From CAVTPD01 sp963736575 (GTDB taxonomy: Bacteria > Bacteroidota > Bacteroidia > Cytophagales > JAAEPT01), in NCBI GenBank assembly GCA_963736575.1, contig CAVTPD010000001.1, forward strand, positions 1,922,001-1,986,000: 64,000 nt of DNA, given 5' to 3'. Position 1 is the stretch's first letter. Each line of letters opens with the position of its first letter. The position numbers were made by a program, and so were the translations under genes. A model generated the notes under the pieces. The model did not search any database. It had not been told where the DNA came from and saw only the letters and a program-made list of their open reading frames with translations. This document shows, piece by piece, positions 25,806 through 34,512 of the stretch.

Positions 25806-26399
25806 ATGTCAGGAAATTCACTGTTCCCGGTATTTATTAGACCCGATAAAATCAAATTCCTAATTGTAGGTGGTGGTTTTGTTGGCTTAGAGAAAATTGG
25901 CTACATGTTCCGCCATGCCCCAGAATGCAGGGTTCGGTTGGTGGCTCCCGAAATTAAAACAGAGATTTTTGAGTTGGCAGAAAAACACCCCACTCAGATT
26001 GAATTAATTCAAGAGAAATTTAAGAAAGAACATTTAGAAGGAATCCAGGCCGTTATTGTAGGTACTGCTTTTAACGATTTAAACAGAGAAATTCATAAAA
26101 TTGCTAAAGCTGAAAACCTATTCGTAAATGTTGCCGACACACCCAATTTATGTGATTTTTATTTGAGTTCTGTCGTAAAAAAAGGAGATTTGAAAATTGC
26201 TATTTCTTCCAACGGAAAGTCACCCACCCTTACTAAAAGAGTTCGGGAATTATTAGAAGACGTATTGCCAGAGGAAATGGACGATTTACTTCAGAATTTA
26301 AAAGAAATACGTGATTCTCTAAAAGGAGATTTTGAAGAAAAAGTAAAACAATTGGATGATATTACTTCGGTAATGATCAACAAAAACAAGAAACAATAA
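25806..26399 (+). CDS. Precorrin-2 dehydrogenase/sirohydrochlorin ferrochelatase (CysG N-terminal type)
   Basis: The 197-residue protein starts with the Rossmann motif 'FLIVGGGFVGLEKIGYM' and carries 'VIVGTAFNDLN' and 'FVNVADTPNLCDFYLSSVVKKGDLKIAISSNGKSP', as in the siroheme synthase N-terminal domain (CysG/Met8-like). It converts precorrin-2 to sirohydrochlorin and may insert iron to give siroheme for sulfite or nitrite reductase. The uroporphyrinogen methyltransferase half is absent. It is followed 13 bases later by a rhodanese gene, which fits sulfur metabolism. Confidence 0.88.
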   Translation: MSGNSLFPVFIRPDKIKFLIVGGGFVGLEKIGYMFRHAPECRVRLVAPEIKTEIFELAEKHPTQIELIQEKFKKEHLEGIQAVIVGTAFNDLNREIHKIAKAENLFVNVADTPNLCDFYLSSVVKKGDLKIAISSNGKSPTLTKRVRELLEDVLPEEMDDLLQNLKEIRDSLKGDFEEKVKQLDDITSVMINKNKKQ

Positions 26400-26412
26400 G
26401 AACGTTACTATT

Positions 26413-26727
26413 ATGAACGAAATATCTGTAGACGAACTAAACGACATGTTGGAAAACAACGAAGATTTTCAACTTATAGATGTTAGAGAACCTTCTGAAT
26501 ACGCACAAGCCAACATCAACGGTGAGTTAATCTCTTTACAAACTGTGCCCGCCAACCTTAGCAAAATTTCTAAAGACAAAAAAGTAGTGGTTATGTGCCG
26601 TAGCGGAAAACGTTCTGCCAACGCCATTGCTTATTTAGAGCAACAAGGGTATTCTAACCTATACAATTTAGAAGGCGGTATTTTAGCTTGGAAAGCAGAA
26701 ATTGATAATTCTTTAGACGTAGAGTAA
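26413..26727 (+). CDS. Rhodanese-like domain protein
   Basis: A single cytoplasmic rhodanese domain of 104 residues with 'LIDVREPSEYAQANI' and the active-site loop 'VVMCRSGKRSANA', where Cys would carry the sulfane sulfur. It has no signal peptide. It sits between the siroheme dehydrogenase and the MscS gene, with only 13 and four bases of spacing, suggesting an operon. Confidence 0.9.
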   Translation: MNEISVDELNDMLENNEDFQLIDVREPSEYAQANINGELISLQTVPANLSKISKDKKVVVMCRSGKRSANAIAYLEQQGYSNLYNLEGGILAWKAEIDNSLDVE

Positions 26728-26731
26728 GCTT

Positions 26732-28357
26732 ATGACTTCAAGAATACGCTTTGTATTCCTATTATTTTCGGTTGTTTTTTCACTGAATTTCGCAAAGGCA
26801 ATTCCTGGTAAAGCGCGGTTATTCACACCGCGCATGACAGTAGAAAATCATCTGTTGTATTTGCAGGACAACAGCTACCAACCCAAAGTTTCCGCTCAAT
26901 CTTTTAAATGGCCAAAATCTTTTTCAGAAGAAGAAAAAGAAAAAATAACGGTAAAACTACTTCAGATTTATGACGGTTCTGGGCATTGGATAGACTTAGA
27001 AGACATTCCGCAAAAAGCGAATTATAAAGACACCACAACAGAGCTTTCTGAATACGTGGTGATAAAGGATTTCCCAAAGATTTATGTTAAAAAATACGGA
27101 AATCAATGGCTTTATTCTGCAGAAACCGTTAATTGGATTCCTGAAATACACAAACAAGTTTACCCTTACGGCACAGATAAACTGTTAAGTTTTTTGCCTA
27201 AAATAGGTAATCACGAACTGTGGGGAATGCATGCTTGGCAATACATTGGTTTACTTATCATACTAACCATAGCCATTACCGCACAAAAAGTATTAAGTTT
27301 TGTTTTTGATAGAGTTTTAATTCGTGTATTCAGAAGGAAAAAATTTAATGTTGAAGACACTAAAACAACGTTATTTTTAAAAACGGCTAGACCTTTATCT
27401 TGGTTGGCTACGTTCTTTATTCTAGCACTTTTAATACCTGTTTTACAACTTCCTTCTAAAATGGGTGCTTTTGTAATTATTGGTCTTAAAAGCTCTATAC
27501 CAATTCTGTTTACCTTTGCTTTTTACCGTTTTGTAGACATTATAGCGCACCAATTCGAAAAAAGAGCACAAACCACAGAATCGGCTTTAGACGATCAATT
27601 AGTCCCAATTTTAAGAAAAACACTAAAAGCTTTTGTACTGGTTATTGGCTTCTTGTACGTTCTTCAGAATTTTAATGTAAACATTACTACCCTACTGGCC
27701 GGTTTATCCATTGGTGGTTTGGCCATAGCCCTTGCTGCGCAAGATACTTTAAAGAATTTCTTCGGTTCTATCATGATTTTCTTAGACCGTCCGTTCCAGA
27801 TTGGGGATTGGATTATTGCCACCGGAATTGATGGAAGTGTAGAAGAAGTTGGTTTTAGAGCCACCCGTGTTCGTACATTTTACAACTCTTTAATTTATGT
27901 ACCGAACGGCAAATTAGCCGACATGACCGTTGATAATATGGGAAAACGTTTTTACAGACGGTATAAAACCATGTTAGCCATCCATTATGATACGCCCGCT
28001 TATTTAATTGAAGCGTTTACCAAAGGCTTAGAACAAATTGTATTAGACCACAAAGAAACCCGTAAAGACTACTACAACATCTATTTTAACGAGTTTAACG
28101 CCTCTTCTTTAGATATTTTGTTCTACATCTTTATCAATACACCCACTTGGCCCGATGAATTACGGGTTCGGCACGAGTTAAACCTAGAGATCATTAAGCT
28201 AGCCAAAAAACTGGGCGTTAATTTTGCATTCCCTACGCAAACATTGCACATGGAAAACTTTCCTGGGCAAATGAGCAATTCGCCAAATTACATGACTGAA
28301 GATGAAGTGCAGAAAATGATGGCTATTGAAGGCCTAAAAACTAAAAACGCCAACTAA
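26732..28357 (+). CDS. MscS-family mechanosensitive ion channel with periplasmic N-terminal domain
   Basis: The 541-residue protein has a signal peptide and a roughly 130-residue extracytoplasmic domain. Several membrane helices follow (about residues 170-300). The MscS pore helix/beta domain is 'LLAGLSIGGLAIALAAQDTLKNFFGSIMIFLDRPFQIGD' in two overlapping motifs (pore helix near 325-350, then 'RPFQIGDWI'). The C-terminal cage domain is 'YNSLIYVPNGKLADMTVDN'. It would gate under membrane tension to release osmolytes. It appears to be co-transcribed with the rhodanese upstream and the exported protein downstream (14 bases). Confidence 0.9.
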   Translation: MTSRIRFVFLLFSVVFSLNFAKAIPGKARLFTPRMTVENHLLYLQDNSYQPKVSAQSFKWPKSFSEEEKEKITVKLLQIYDGSGHWIDLEDIPQKANYKDTTTELSEYVVIKDFPKIYVKKYGNQWLYSAETVNWIPEIHKQVYPYGTDKLLSFLPKIGNHELWGMHAWQYIGLLIILTIAITAQKVLSFVFDRVLIRVFRRKKFNVEDTKTTLFLKTARPLSWLATFFILALLIPVLQLPSKMGAFVIIGLKSSIPILFTFAFYRFVDIIAHQFEKRAQTTESALDDQLVPILRKTLKAFVLVIGFLYVLQNFNVNITTLLAGLSIGGLAIALAAQDTLKNFFGSIMIFLDRPFQIGDWIIATGIDGSVEEVGFRATRVRTFYNSLIYVPNGKLADMTVDNMGKRFYRRYKTMLAIHYDTPAYLIEAFTKGLEQIVLDHKETRKDYYNIYFNEFNASSLDILFYIFINTPTWPDELRVRHELNLEIIKLAKKLGVNFAFPTQTLHMENFPGQMSNSPNYMTEDEVQKMMAIEGLKTKNAN

Positions 28358-28371
28358 TCGTTGTCCTCTAT

Positions 28372-29628
28372 ATGAGAAACCTAATCCTTTGCTTCTTTTT
28401 ATTTTTATCAAGTTTTGCTTTCAGTAACCGCATTTTGATCCCCATGGATCAATCGCAAACCAATCACTTAAAAGCCTATGGTTTTACGTATTGGGTGTTG
28501 GAACAGGGCGGTGAAGCCGAATGGTTTTTAAATTACCGTGGTGGTAGTTTTGCCATGATTGATTCTAAAATCTTTAGAGAAGAATTATTAATCCGCGGTA
28601 TTAGTTTTGAAAGCATTAGCGAAAATCAATACGCCGAAACGAAGAACACTCTCCTACAGCCCGATGTAAATTACGATGTGATTAAGCTTGAAAAAGCACC
28701 CAAAATTGCGGTTTACAGCCCAAAATCTAAACAACCTTGGGACGATGCCGTAACCTTAGTACTTACCTATGCAGAAATTCCTTACGAAGTTATTTTTGAT
28801 GACGAAGTACTGAACGATGAATTAACCAAATACGATTGGCTACACCTCCACCACGAAGATTTTACAGGCCAATACGGTAAATTCTGGGCGCATTACCGAA
28901 CACAACCTTGGTATATTCAGCAACAAAAAGAATTTGAAGAGTCGGCCCGTTTGCACGGTTTTAGTAAAGTCTCTCACTTAAAACTAGCGGTAACGCACAA
29001 AATAAGAGATTATACCAATTCCGGTGGTTTCTTGTTTGCCATGTGTTCTGCCACAGACACCTATGATATTGCGCTTTCTGCCGAAGGCGTAGACATTTGC
29101 GGTCCTATGTTTGACGGTGACCCCGCTGATCCTGCCGCCAACAGCAAGTTAGATTATTCTAAAACGTTTGCGTTTAAGGACTATAAATTGATCCAAAACC
29201 CCTACATCTACGAATATTCTGACATTGATAACCAATACAACGAACGCGGACTAACCGAGGAAAATGACTTCTTCTCTTTGTTTCAGTTTTCGGCTAAATG
29301 GGATCCTATCCCTACCATGTTAACCCAAAACCACGAACACGTAATCCATGGGTTTATGGGACAAACAACAGCTTATAAAAAGAAAATGATTAAAGGCGAT
29401 GTAATTATTATGGGTGAAACCGCAGACATTGACGAAGCCCGCTATGTACACGGGGTTTCCGGCAAGGGTTTTTGGACCTTTTATGGCGGTCATGACCCAG
29501 AAGATTATCAGCATTTTGTGGGCGAAGAACCAACCGATTTAAACCTACACCCTAACTCTCCGGGCTATCGTTTAATTCTAAACAATATTCTGTTTCCGGC
29601 AGCTAAGAAGAAAAAGAGGAAGACTTAA
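28372..29628 (+). CDS. Conserved exported Bacteroidota protein (often labelled 'asparagine synthetase B')
   Basis: This 418-residue protein has a signal peptide (MRNLILCFFLFLSSFAFS) and a long conserved body rich in aromatic residues ('LNYRGGSFAM', 'YDWLHLHHEDFTGQYG', 'GGFLFAMCSATDTYDIAL', 'YGGHDPEDYQHFVGE'). Close homologues are often called asparagine synthetase B in Bacteroidota genomes. I see no N-terminal nucleophile Cys, no PP-loop and no ATP motif, and the protein is exported, so that name is not supported. The central 'FAMCSATD' and final 'GHDPE' parts hint at a glutamine-amidotransferase-like fold. Confidence 0.8.
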   Translation: MRNLILCFFLFLSSFAFSNRILIPMDQSQTNHLKAYGFTYWVLEQGGEAEWFLNYRGGSFAMIDSKIFREELLIRGISFESISENQYAETKNTLLQPDVNYDVIKLEKAPKIAVYSPKSKQPWDDAVTLVLTYAEIPYEVIFDDEVLNDELTKYDWLHLHHEDFTGQYGKFWAHYRTQPWYIQQQKEFEESARLHGFSKVSHLKLAVTHKIRDYTNSGGFLFAMCSATDTYDIALSAEGVDICGPMFDGDPADPAANSKLDYSKTFAFKDYKLIQNPYIYEYSDIDNQYNERGLTEENDFFSLFQFSAKWDPIPTMLTQNHEHVIHGFMGQTTAYKKKMIKGDVIIMGETADIDEARYVHGVSGKGFWTFYGGHDPEDYQHFVGEEPTDLNLHPNSPGYRLILNNILFPAAKKKKRKT

Positions 29629-29637
29629 GAATACGTT

Positions 29638-30300
29638 ATGAGAAAAGTTGTTTTCATTATAGCTTTCATTTTTCTAAACTGTTTATTGGATTCCTGCACA
29701 GAACCTAAAGAAACATGCTTTAGTATTCAGTTAAAACATATAGAAAATTTTGACATACAGGACAAAGTAATATTAAATGAACCTAGATTAGATACACTTG
29801 ACGCTAACCAATTTGCAATACTTCTTAAAGGAATAGCACAAGAAAAAATTTGTGTAAAAAACTTCAAAAAGTCGAGTACTCTTTTTGCAAATACTTTTAA
29901 TACCGGAGAAATTATTCACAAAGACATTGCTTTACACATATCCATTATTAGTAGTGGTGACATCAATGATGAATACACTGCGGGAAAAGAATTGAAGAGC
30001 TTATTTATACCGATTGGATTTGAACCTAGATGTTACGGAAGCAATACCGATAGTGCTAATGATTGCTTTGTCAATTATTATCTTTATGAAGGAATACATA
30101 CATTGGAAGAAGCATACAATGAAATATTTGCCCATAATTATTATTTAAACGAGCGTAATAATACTTCTATTCGCACACCTATGTTTTTAATGAAACCAGG
30201 AATTAACGCCTCTTTAAATATTCATGAATTTACAATTGAAATAGAGTATCAAACTGGAAGAAAGGATGTCCTCACAACATCAGAAATTATTTTAAGGTAA
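29638..30300 (+). CDS. Hypothetical exported protein, probable lipoprotein
   Basis: A 220-residue protein beginning with a signal sequence and lipobox-like 'LLDSCTEPKE', so it is probably lipid-anchored. No family was recognised. It is mostly beta-rich, with one Cys pair region ('PRCYGSNTDSANDCF'). It starts nine bases after the preceding exported protein gene, so it likely is the end of that transcript. Confidence 0.75.
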   Translation: MRKVVFIIAFIFLNCLLDSCTEPKETCFSIQLKHIENFDIQDKVILNEPRLDTLDANQFAILLKGIAQEKICVKNFKKSSTLFANTFNTGEIIHKDIALHISIISSGDINDEYTAGKELKSLFIPIGFEPRCYGSNTDSANDCFVNYYLYEGIHTLEEAYNEIFAHNYYLNERNNTSIRTPMFLMKPGINASLNIHEFTIEIEYQTGRKDVLTTSEIILR

Positions 30301-30452
30301 GTTCCTTGTAAGTCATAGTAAACAAGATCTAACGACCGTTGTTTAGGTACGTCATGCTGACCGTTAGAGAATCTATCCTACAACTGCTATTTATACTTCA
30401 AGCACAATCAGACACTGTCGCTATGTTTATTTATTGACCCATTAACGTATGC

Positions 30453-30480
30453 CGTCATTCCACTTTCGTGGGAATCTCTC
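30453..30480 (+). repeat. Dispersed hairpin repeat, copy E
   Basis: CGTCATTCCACTTTCGTGGGAATCTCTC has the family ends; the stem CCAC/GTGG with loop TTTC is shorter by a base than copy D, whose loop is GAAA. Confidence 0.65.
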
Positions 30481-30644
30481 TATAAAACCATACATCCCTA
30501 TTTAAAAGTACTAGCAACTATAAATCCATTAACAATCACTCTTACAACAGCAAAACCTTATTTGGAACAAAACCCTCGCTAGCCTCAAAACCCATAGCCA
30601 TAACTCAAAACATCTTTTCCCTTTAAATCGAACATAGCTTTGTC

Positions 30645-30652
30645 TATATTTG
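30645..30652 (+). promoter_or_regulatory. -7 promoter element of tyrS
   Basis: TATATTTG fits the Bacteroidota -7 consensus TAnnTTTG and lies 25 bases before the tyrS start. No clear TTG is seen at the -33 position. Confidence 0.4.
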
Positions 30653-30677
30653 CAGCTCAAAATTTTGCAAAGAGTAG

Positions 30678-31961
30678 ATGATAAACTTTATAGAAGAGCT
30701 GAAATGGAGAGGTATGGTGCACGATGCTATGCCAGGAACGGAAGAACAATTGGCAAAAGAATTAACAACAGGTTATGTGGGTTTCGATCCTACAGCCGAT
30801 TCTTTGCATGTTGGTAGCTTAATCCCTATTATGTTGTTGGTACACTTGCAAAGAGCAGGACATCGCCCGGTTGCTTTGGTGGGTGGTGCTACCGGTATGG
30901 TGGGTGACCCTTCTCATAAAGCAGACGAACGAAAACTACTAGACGAAGAAAGTCTTCAGAAAAACATAAACGGCATTAAAAAGCAACTAGAAAGCTTTTT
31001 AACCTTTGACGATTCTCCTAATTCGGCATTGTTGGTCAACAACTACGACTGGATGAAGAATTTCAGTTTCTTGCATTTTATTAGAGATGTGGGTAAACAC
31101 ATTACCGTAAACTACATGTCGGCCAAAGATTCTGTTAAAAAAAGGATTGAAACCGGTATTTCTTTTACTGAATTCTCTTACCAGTTGCTACAAGGCTACG
31201 ATTTTGTTCATCTATACAAAGAGCTAGGCTGTAAGTTACAAATGGGTGGTTCGGACCAATGGGGTAACATTACTACCGGTACCGAATTAATCCGTAGAAT
31301 GGAACAAGGCGAAGCTTTTGCTATGACTTGTCCTTTAATGACCAAAGCCGATGGCGGTAAATTTGGTAAGTCGGAAAGTGGAACTATTTGGTTAAGCCCG
31401 GAAAAAACTTCCCCCTACAAATTCTACCAATTTTGGTTAAATACAGCCGATGCAGATGCGTCTAAATACATCCGTACCTTCTCTTTGCTTTCGAAAGAAG
31501 AAATAGAAGCCTTGGAGAAAGAACAAGCCGAAGCACCGCATTTAAGAACCTTGCAAAAAGCCTTAGCCAAAGACATTACCGTACGGGTGCATTCCGAAGA
31601 AGATTACGAAAAAGCAGTTCAGGCTTCCGAAATCTTATTCAGCAAGAAAGCAACAGACACCTTAAAGCTAATTGACGAACAAACGTTGTTAGACGTTTTT
31701 GAAGGCGTTCCGCAAATAGAAGTGAACAAAGCAGAACTACTTTCGGCAGAAACTGTTTTAGATTTGTTAACCGACAAAGCCAACGGAGAAATTTTCCCTT
31801 CTAAAGGAGAAGCCAAACGTTCTATAAAAGGTGGTGCCATTAGCATTAACAAAGAGAAAGTTTTAAGTGAAGAAGACAAGCCAACTTTTGAATTGTTGCA
31901 GGATAAATACTTACTTGTACAAAAAGGCAAAAAGAATTATTATTTACTGAAATCCATATAG
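30678..31961 (+). CDS. tyrS: Tyrosine--tRNA ligase
   Basis: Charges tRNA-Tyr. The 427-residue class I synthetase carries the HIGH-type motif 'DSLHVGSLIP' near residue 40, the tyrosine-binding 'QLLQGYDFVHLYKELGCKLQMGGSDQWGN' region, split here as 'LQGYDF' and 'QMGGSDQWGN', and the KMSKS-type loop 'KFGKSESGTI' near 235. A C-terminal S4 RNA-binding domain occupies about 350-427. A promoter-like element precedes it and a lipoprotein gene follows after two bases. Confidence 0.96.
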   Translation: MINFIEELKWRGMVHDAMPGTEEQLAKELTTGYVGFDPTADSLHVGSLIPIMLLVHLQRAGHRPVALVGGATGMVGDPSHKADERKLLDEESLQKNINGIKKQLESFLTFDDSPNSALLVNNYDWMKNFSFLHFIRDVGKHITVNYMSAKDSVKKRIETGISFTEFSYQLLQGYDFVHLYKELGCKLQMGGSDQWGNITTGTELIRRMEQGEAFAMTCPLMTKADGGKFGKSESGTIWLSPEKTSPYKFYQFWLNTADADASKYIRTFSLLSKEEIEALEKEQAEAPHLRTLQKALAKDITVRVHSEEDYEKAVQASEILFSKKATDTLKLIDEQTLLDVFEGVPQIEVNKAELLSAETVLDLLTDKANGEIFPSKGEAKRSIKGGAISINKEKVLSEEDKPTFELLQDKYLLVQKGKKNYYLLKSI

Positions 31962-31963
31962 TT

Positions 31964-32716
31964 ATGACGTACCGTTTTCTATTGCTTGCATTAATTGGTT
32001 TTACTGTTTTTACTTCTTGCAGAAAAAAAGATAAAGATAAGCAAACCGTTGAAAATACCGGAACAATTGAAAACGGTACTTTTACTCCTGAAGAGGAAGC
32101 GCCATACATTCCGTTAAAAGTAGGAAACGAATGGGTGTACAACGAAGAGGAAAACTATCTACTTAGCATTGATAATACTACTGAAATTAATGGTAAAGAA
32201 AATTTTGTAGAAACCATTAACAGTAACGGGGTTAAAGCCAATACCAACATACGTTTTGAAGATGGGGCGTATTACAGAACGCAAGAAATTTACGGAGCAG
32301 ATGCCCAGTTCAATTTAACTTCCGAAATAATGGAAATTAAAATTTTGGATGTTAACGCCAATGCCGGTACTTCTTGGAGTTACCAAGTAACTGTTGGTTC
32401 TGTAATTACCAATTACATTTATACCTTACAGGCTAAAAATGTACCGTTTGAATACAACGACATCACTTATAAAGACGCCATTCAGGTTTCTTTAGTGATC
32501 AATAGTAATTTAGATTTTGGGGGGATTAATCTGGAAGATATTTTTAATCAGAATTTAAAAACCCAACAAGGCTATACCAAAATTGCTGAACAAAACTACG
32601 TGTATGTAAAAGGGATTGGTTTAATGGAACAAACAAGCTCTTCCCTATTCGATAGCTTTTTTGAAATTCCTAATCTGCTTAATTTAAAGCTGAAGAGCTA
32701 TAGCGTGGATTATTGA
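31964..32716 (+). CDS. Hypothetical lipoprotein
   Basis: The 250-residue protein has a lipoprotein signal (LIGFTVFTSCRKKDK, acylated Cys near 19), an acidic linker, and a beta-rich domain opening with 'YIPLKVGNEWVYNEEE'. The 'VGNEWVY' start is common to many Bacteroidota lipoproteins of unknown function. It follows tyrS by two bases and is probably co-transcribed. Confidence 0.8.
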   Translation: MTYRFLLLALIGFTVFTSCRKKDKDKQTVENTGTIENGTFTPEEEAPYIPLKVGNEWVYNEEENYLLSIDNTTEINGKENFVETINSNGVKANTNIRFEDGAYYRTQEIYGADAQFNLTSEIMEIKILDVNANAGTSWSYQVTVGSVITNYIYTLQAKNVPFEYNDITYKDAIQVSLVINSNLDFGGINLEDIFNQNLKTQQGYTKIAEQNYVYVKGIGLMEQTSSSLFDSFFEIPNLLNLKLKSYSVDY

Positions 32717-32797
32717 GGTTCTTCTACACATAAGTGCCAGAAACGGGATCTTTAAAGCATCTTTTTATTTATCTATCTAACTTCTTATTTCACACAA

Positions 32798-32819
32798 CGC
32801 ACAAGCGGACGCTTGCGCG
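32798..32819. repeat. REP-like hairpin
   Basis: CGCACAAGCG-GA-CGCTTGCGCG: a ten-base stem with one mismatch and a two-base loop, about 80 bases after the lipoprotein stop. Similar 'AAGCGgaCGCTT' hairpins recur between genes in this group. Confidence 0.55.
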
Positions 32820-33092
32820 ATATGGGTAGCTGTTCTGTGGCTTTATTTATTATTGTTAATATATGGTTTTTAGTTTAGCCTTATGGGTTGTGAAAATAAA
32901 AAATTACCCACTTCTTTCTTAGGGTTCACATACTAGTACACGTTAAATAGAAAACATAAATAACTGTATATTAAACGTGTAATACCCGTTTACTAAACGT
33001 TTAATCAACGGATATGGAGTTTTTCTTTTGTCTTCAGATGTTTACAAAAACTCTTGTTAGGCTATTGAATAGCAAGTTTTTCATAACTATCT

Positions 33093-33681
33093 TACTCGCT
33101 ATAAGTTATATATGTACAACTGTTGTACATATCCAATTGTTGTGCCGCAATTTTGATTTGATTTTTCTGAATTCCATCCGGCTTTTGTGTTTCAATAATT
33201 TATAAAATATAGTAGCCCGAAAGGTTTTCGGTATTTGAATCACCCACCTTTTTTGCTGGATTTTAAGCAACAGCATCTTTCCTGCTCTCGGGTGTAGTAG
33301 CAGTTTTAGATAAGCAGCTTCCGCTTAAAAATGTTTTGTTGGTATTTGAGGTTTCTAAAACGGAATTTTTTGTCTCCCCCCCTTTTCTTTTCAAAGTCAA
33401 GTTTCAGTTTTGGGGTTTAATTCCAGCGGTGTTTCGTGGGTTTTACTTCTGTTTAAAAAGTGGTTTAATACTTTGGTTTTTATTCTCGGTTGAGGCGGTT
33501 AGTGGTTCTGGAGGCTTCTTTTCTCGCGTCCCCGCTTCCGTAGTTACAGTATTACTTTTGGTGACTTTGGTATCTGAAACATTTTTAACCCACGTGGAAA
33601 GGCATTTTTAAGCTTTCGTTTCAACAATTTCTGAAAGTTAGAGGTTGCAAAGGCAGCATACTTTTCTTGAGTTTGAGACAT
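33093..33681 (-). pseudogene. Possible decayed minus-strand gene
   Basis: From an ATG at 33681 the minus strand reads MSQTQEKYAAFATSNFQKLL and stays protein-like, Lys/Glu/Thr/Pro-rich, for about 190 codons if frames are changed several times. Examples are 'NVSDTKVTKSNTVTTEAGTR' and 'KPDGIQKNQIKIAAQQLD'. Plus-strand frames over the same stretch are Phe/Leu-rich and look like the antisense of this. No family recognised; the call rests on composition only. Confidence 0.25.
33110..33132. repeat. Perfect 23-nt palindrome
   Basis: ATATGTACAAC-T-GTTGTACATAT has 11-base perfectly complementary arms around one base. No T-run follows. The size and symmetry fit a dimeric regulator site or a recombination/transposon end, but no neighbouring gene identifies it. 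Confidence 0.6.
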
Positions 33682-33924
33682 AAAACGGTTTTGAAACTGC
33701 AAAAAAGGCTAGCTGGTTTGGGTTCTTTTTCGGTAGTTATGCACGTTGATTTTAGATGCTTTTTTAGGTAAATATTGAAATCAAGGTGGTAATCAACAAG
33801 AATATAAGCGCACAACAATCTGTATAAAATCATGGCTGGCTCGGGGGGTTACGTGGTTTTGGTGCTTTGTAGGGACTCCGCCAAATCTGCAATTTGACTG
33901 CGTTTTAGATGAGGAAGTTACGCC

Positions 33925-33943
33925 GTCAAATCACAGATTTGAC
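33925..33943. repeat. Short hairpin GTCAAATC-ACA-GATTTGAC
   Basis: A perfect eight-base stem; a related imperfect hairpin (CAAATctgcAATTTG) lies about 35 bases upstream at 33891-33905. Noncoding. Confidence 0.5.
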
Positions 33944-34021
33944 TTATTGCCAGATTCCAACTATTTTGTTTCAAAAACAGCCACGATTTATACAGTTGGC
34001 GTTACCAGCAATTAGAAGAAA

Positions 34022-34126
34022 ATGAAAATGACCTACATAATTCCGTTAATAGTAATAGTTTCTATCGGGATTTTTTATGCTTGTAAGCAAAAACCAAAAG
34101 AAAAATCAGACGAAGAACTCCTCTAG
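34022..34126 (+). CDS. Mini-ORF, lipoprotein-like peptide of 34 residues
   Basis: MKMTYIIPLIVIVSIGIFYACKQ followed by a charged tail (KEKSDEELL) reads as a complete small peptide with a hydrophobic helix and a lipobox-like 'FYAC'. It could be a genuine small membrane peptide or the truncated 5' end of a longer lipoprotein gene. It is preceded by a 'GTTGGCGTTACCAGC' stretch similar to what follows the direct repeat at 34361. Confidence 0.35.
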   Translation: MKMTYIIPLIVIVSIGIFYACKQKPKEKSDEELL

Positions 34127-34254
34127 CGCGCGTTGCTTCAGCTAAACGCGTGCCTAAAAAGGCTGTATCTATCTCCAGAAAGTCCTTATCTTTTTAAAAA
34201 TAGTTTTTTTAATAGTACTTAGAAAATATATACTGTTTGAGTAGCATTAAAAAT

Positions 34255-34279
34255 CACGCGTATTGCTTCGCTACGCGTG
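34255..34279. repeat. REP-like hairpin CACGCGTA...TACGCGTG
   Basis: Eight-base perfect stem with a nine-base loop (TTGCTTCGC). A related GC-rich sequence (GCGCGCGTTGCTTCAGCTAA) lies at 34125-34150, so the element may be duplicated. Confidence 0.55.
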
Positions 34280-34360
34280 CTAGTGAAACACACCGTATAT
34301 AAAAAATTGCTTGTAAGTGCTTAATTCAAAGGTTTTTTTGCATTTTAAAGGTCAGTAATA

Positions 34361-34410
34361 AACCGAAAAGTTTGTGCTTATTTGCACCCAACTTTTCATA
34401 TACAAACACG
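34361..34410 (+). repeat. Cassette-like direct repeat, left copy
   Basis: AACCGAAAAGTTTGTGCTT...ACTTTTCATATAC aligns without gaps to 35167-35216 at 37 of 50 positions, including a ten-base identical block ACTTTTCATA. It is directly followed by CGTTGGCAACAAG. The two copies flank the reductase-like gene. Confidence 0.6.
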
Positions 34411-34512
34411 TTGGCAACAAGCTAAAAAACTCAGAATTGAATAAAAATTTCTTACCATAAGACAAGTTAAAACAAAATTTTGTAATTTATAATTACAATA
34501 ACAACACAAAGA

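Larger units (their letters stand above)
30301..30677. other. Intergenic region with repeats, 377 bases
   Basis: Contains a degenerate member (about 30350-30375) and a good copy (30453-30480) of the dispersed hairpin repeat, then about 190 AT-rich bases leading to the tyrS promoter. No gene seen. Confidence 0.5.
32717..34512. other. Accessory noncoding/decayed region, 1.8 kb
   Basis: No intact gene of normal size is present. The stretch holds REP-like hairpins (32798, 33925, 34255), a 23-nt palindrome (33110), a minus-strand decayed frame (about 33093-33681), a 34-codon lipoprotein-like mini-ORF (34022) and the first of two direct repeats (34361). The composition is uneven, with homopolymer runs and local GC-rich hairpins. 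Confidence 0.6.

Noticed and set aside
33014..33611. Two small plus-strand frames (63 and 91 codons)
   Set aside because: They are Phe/Leu-rich, look like the antisense of a Lys/Glu-rich minus-strand remnant, and have no recognisable domain or start context.
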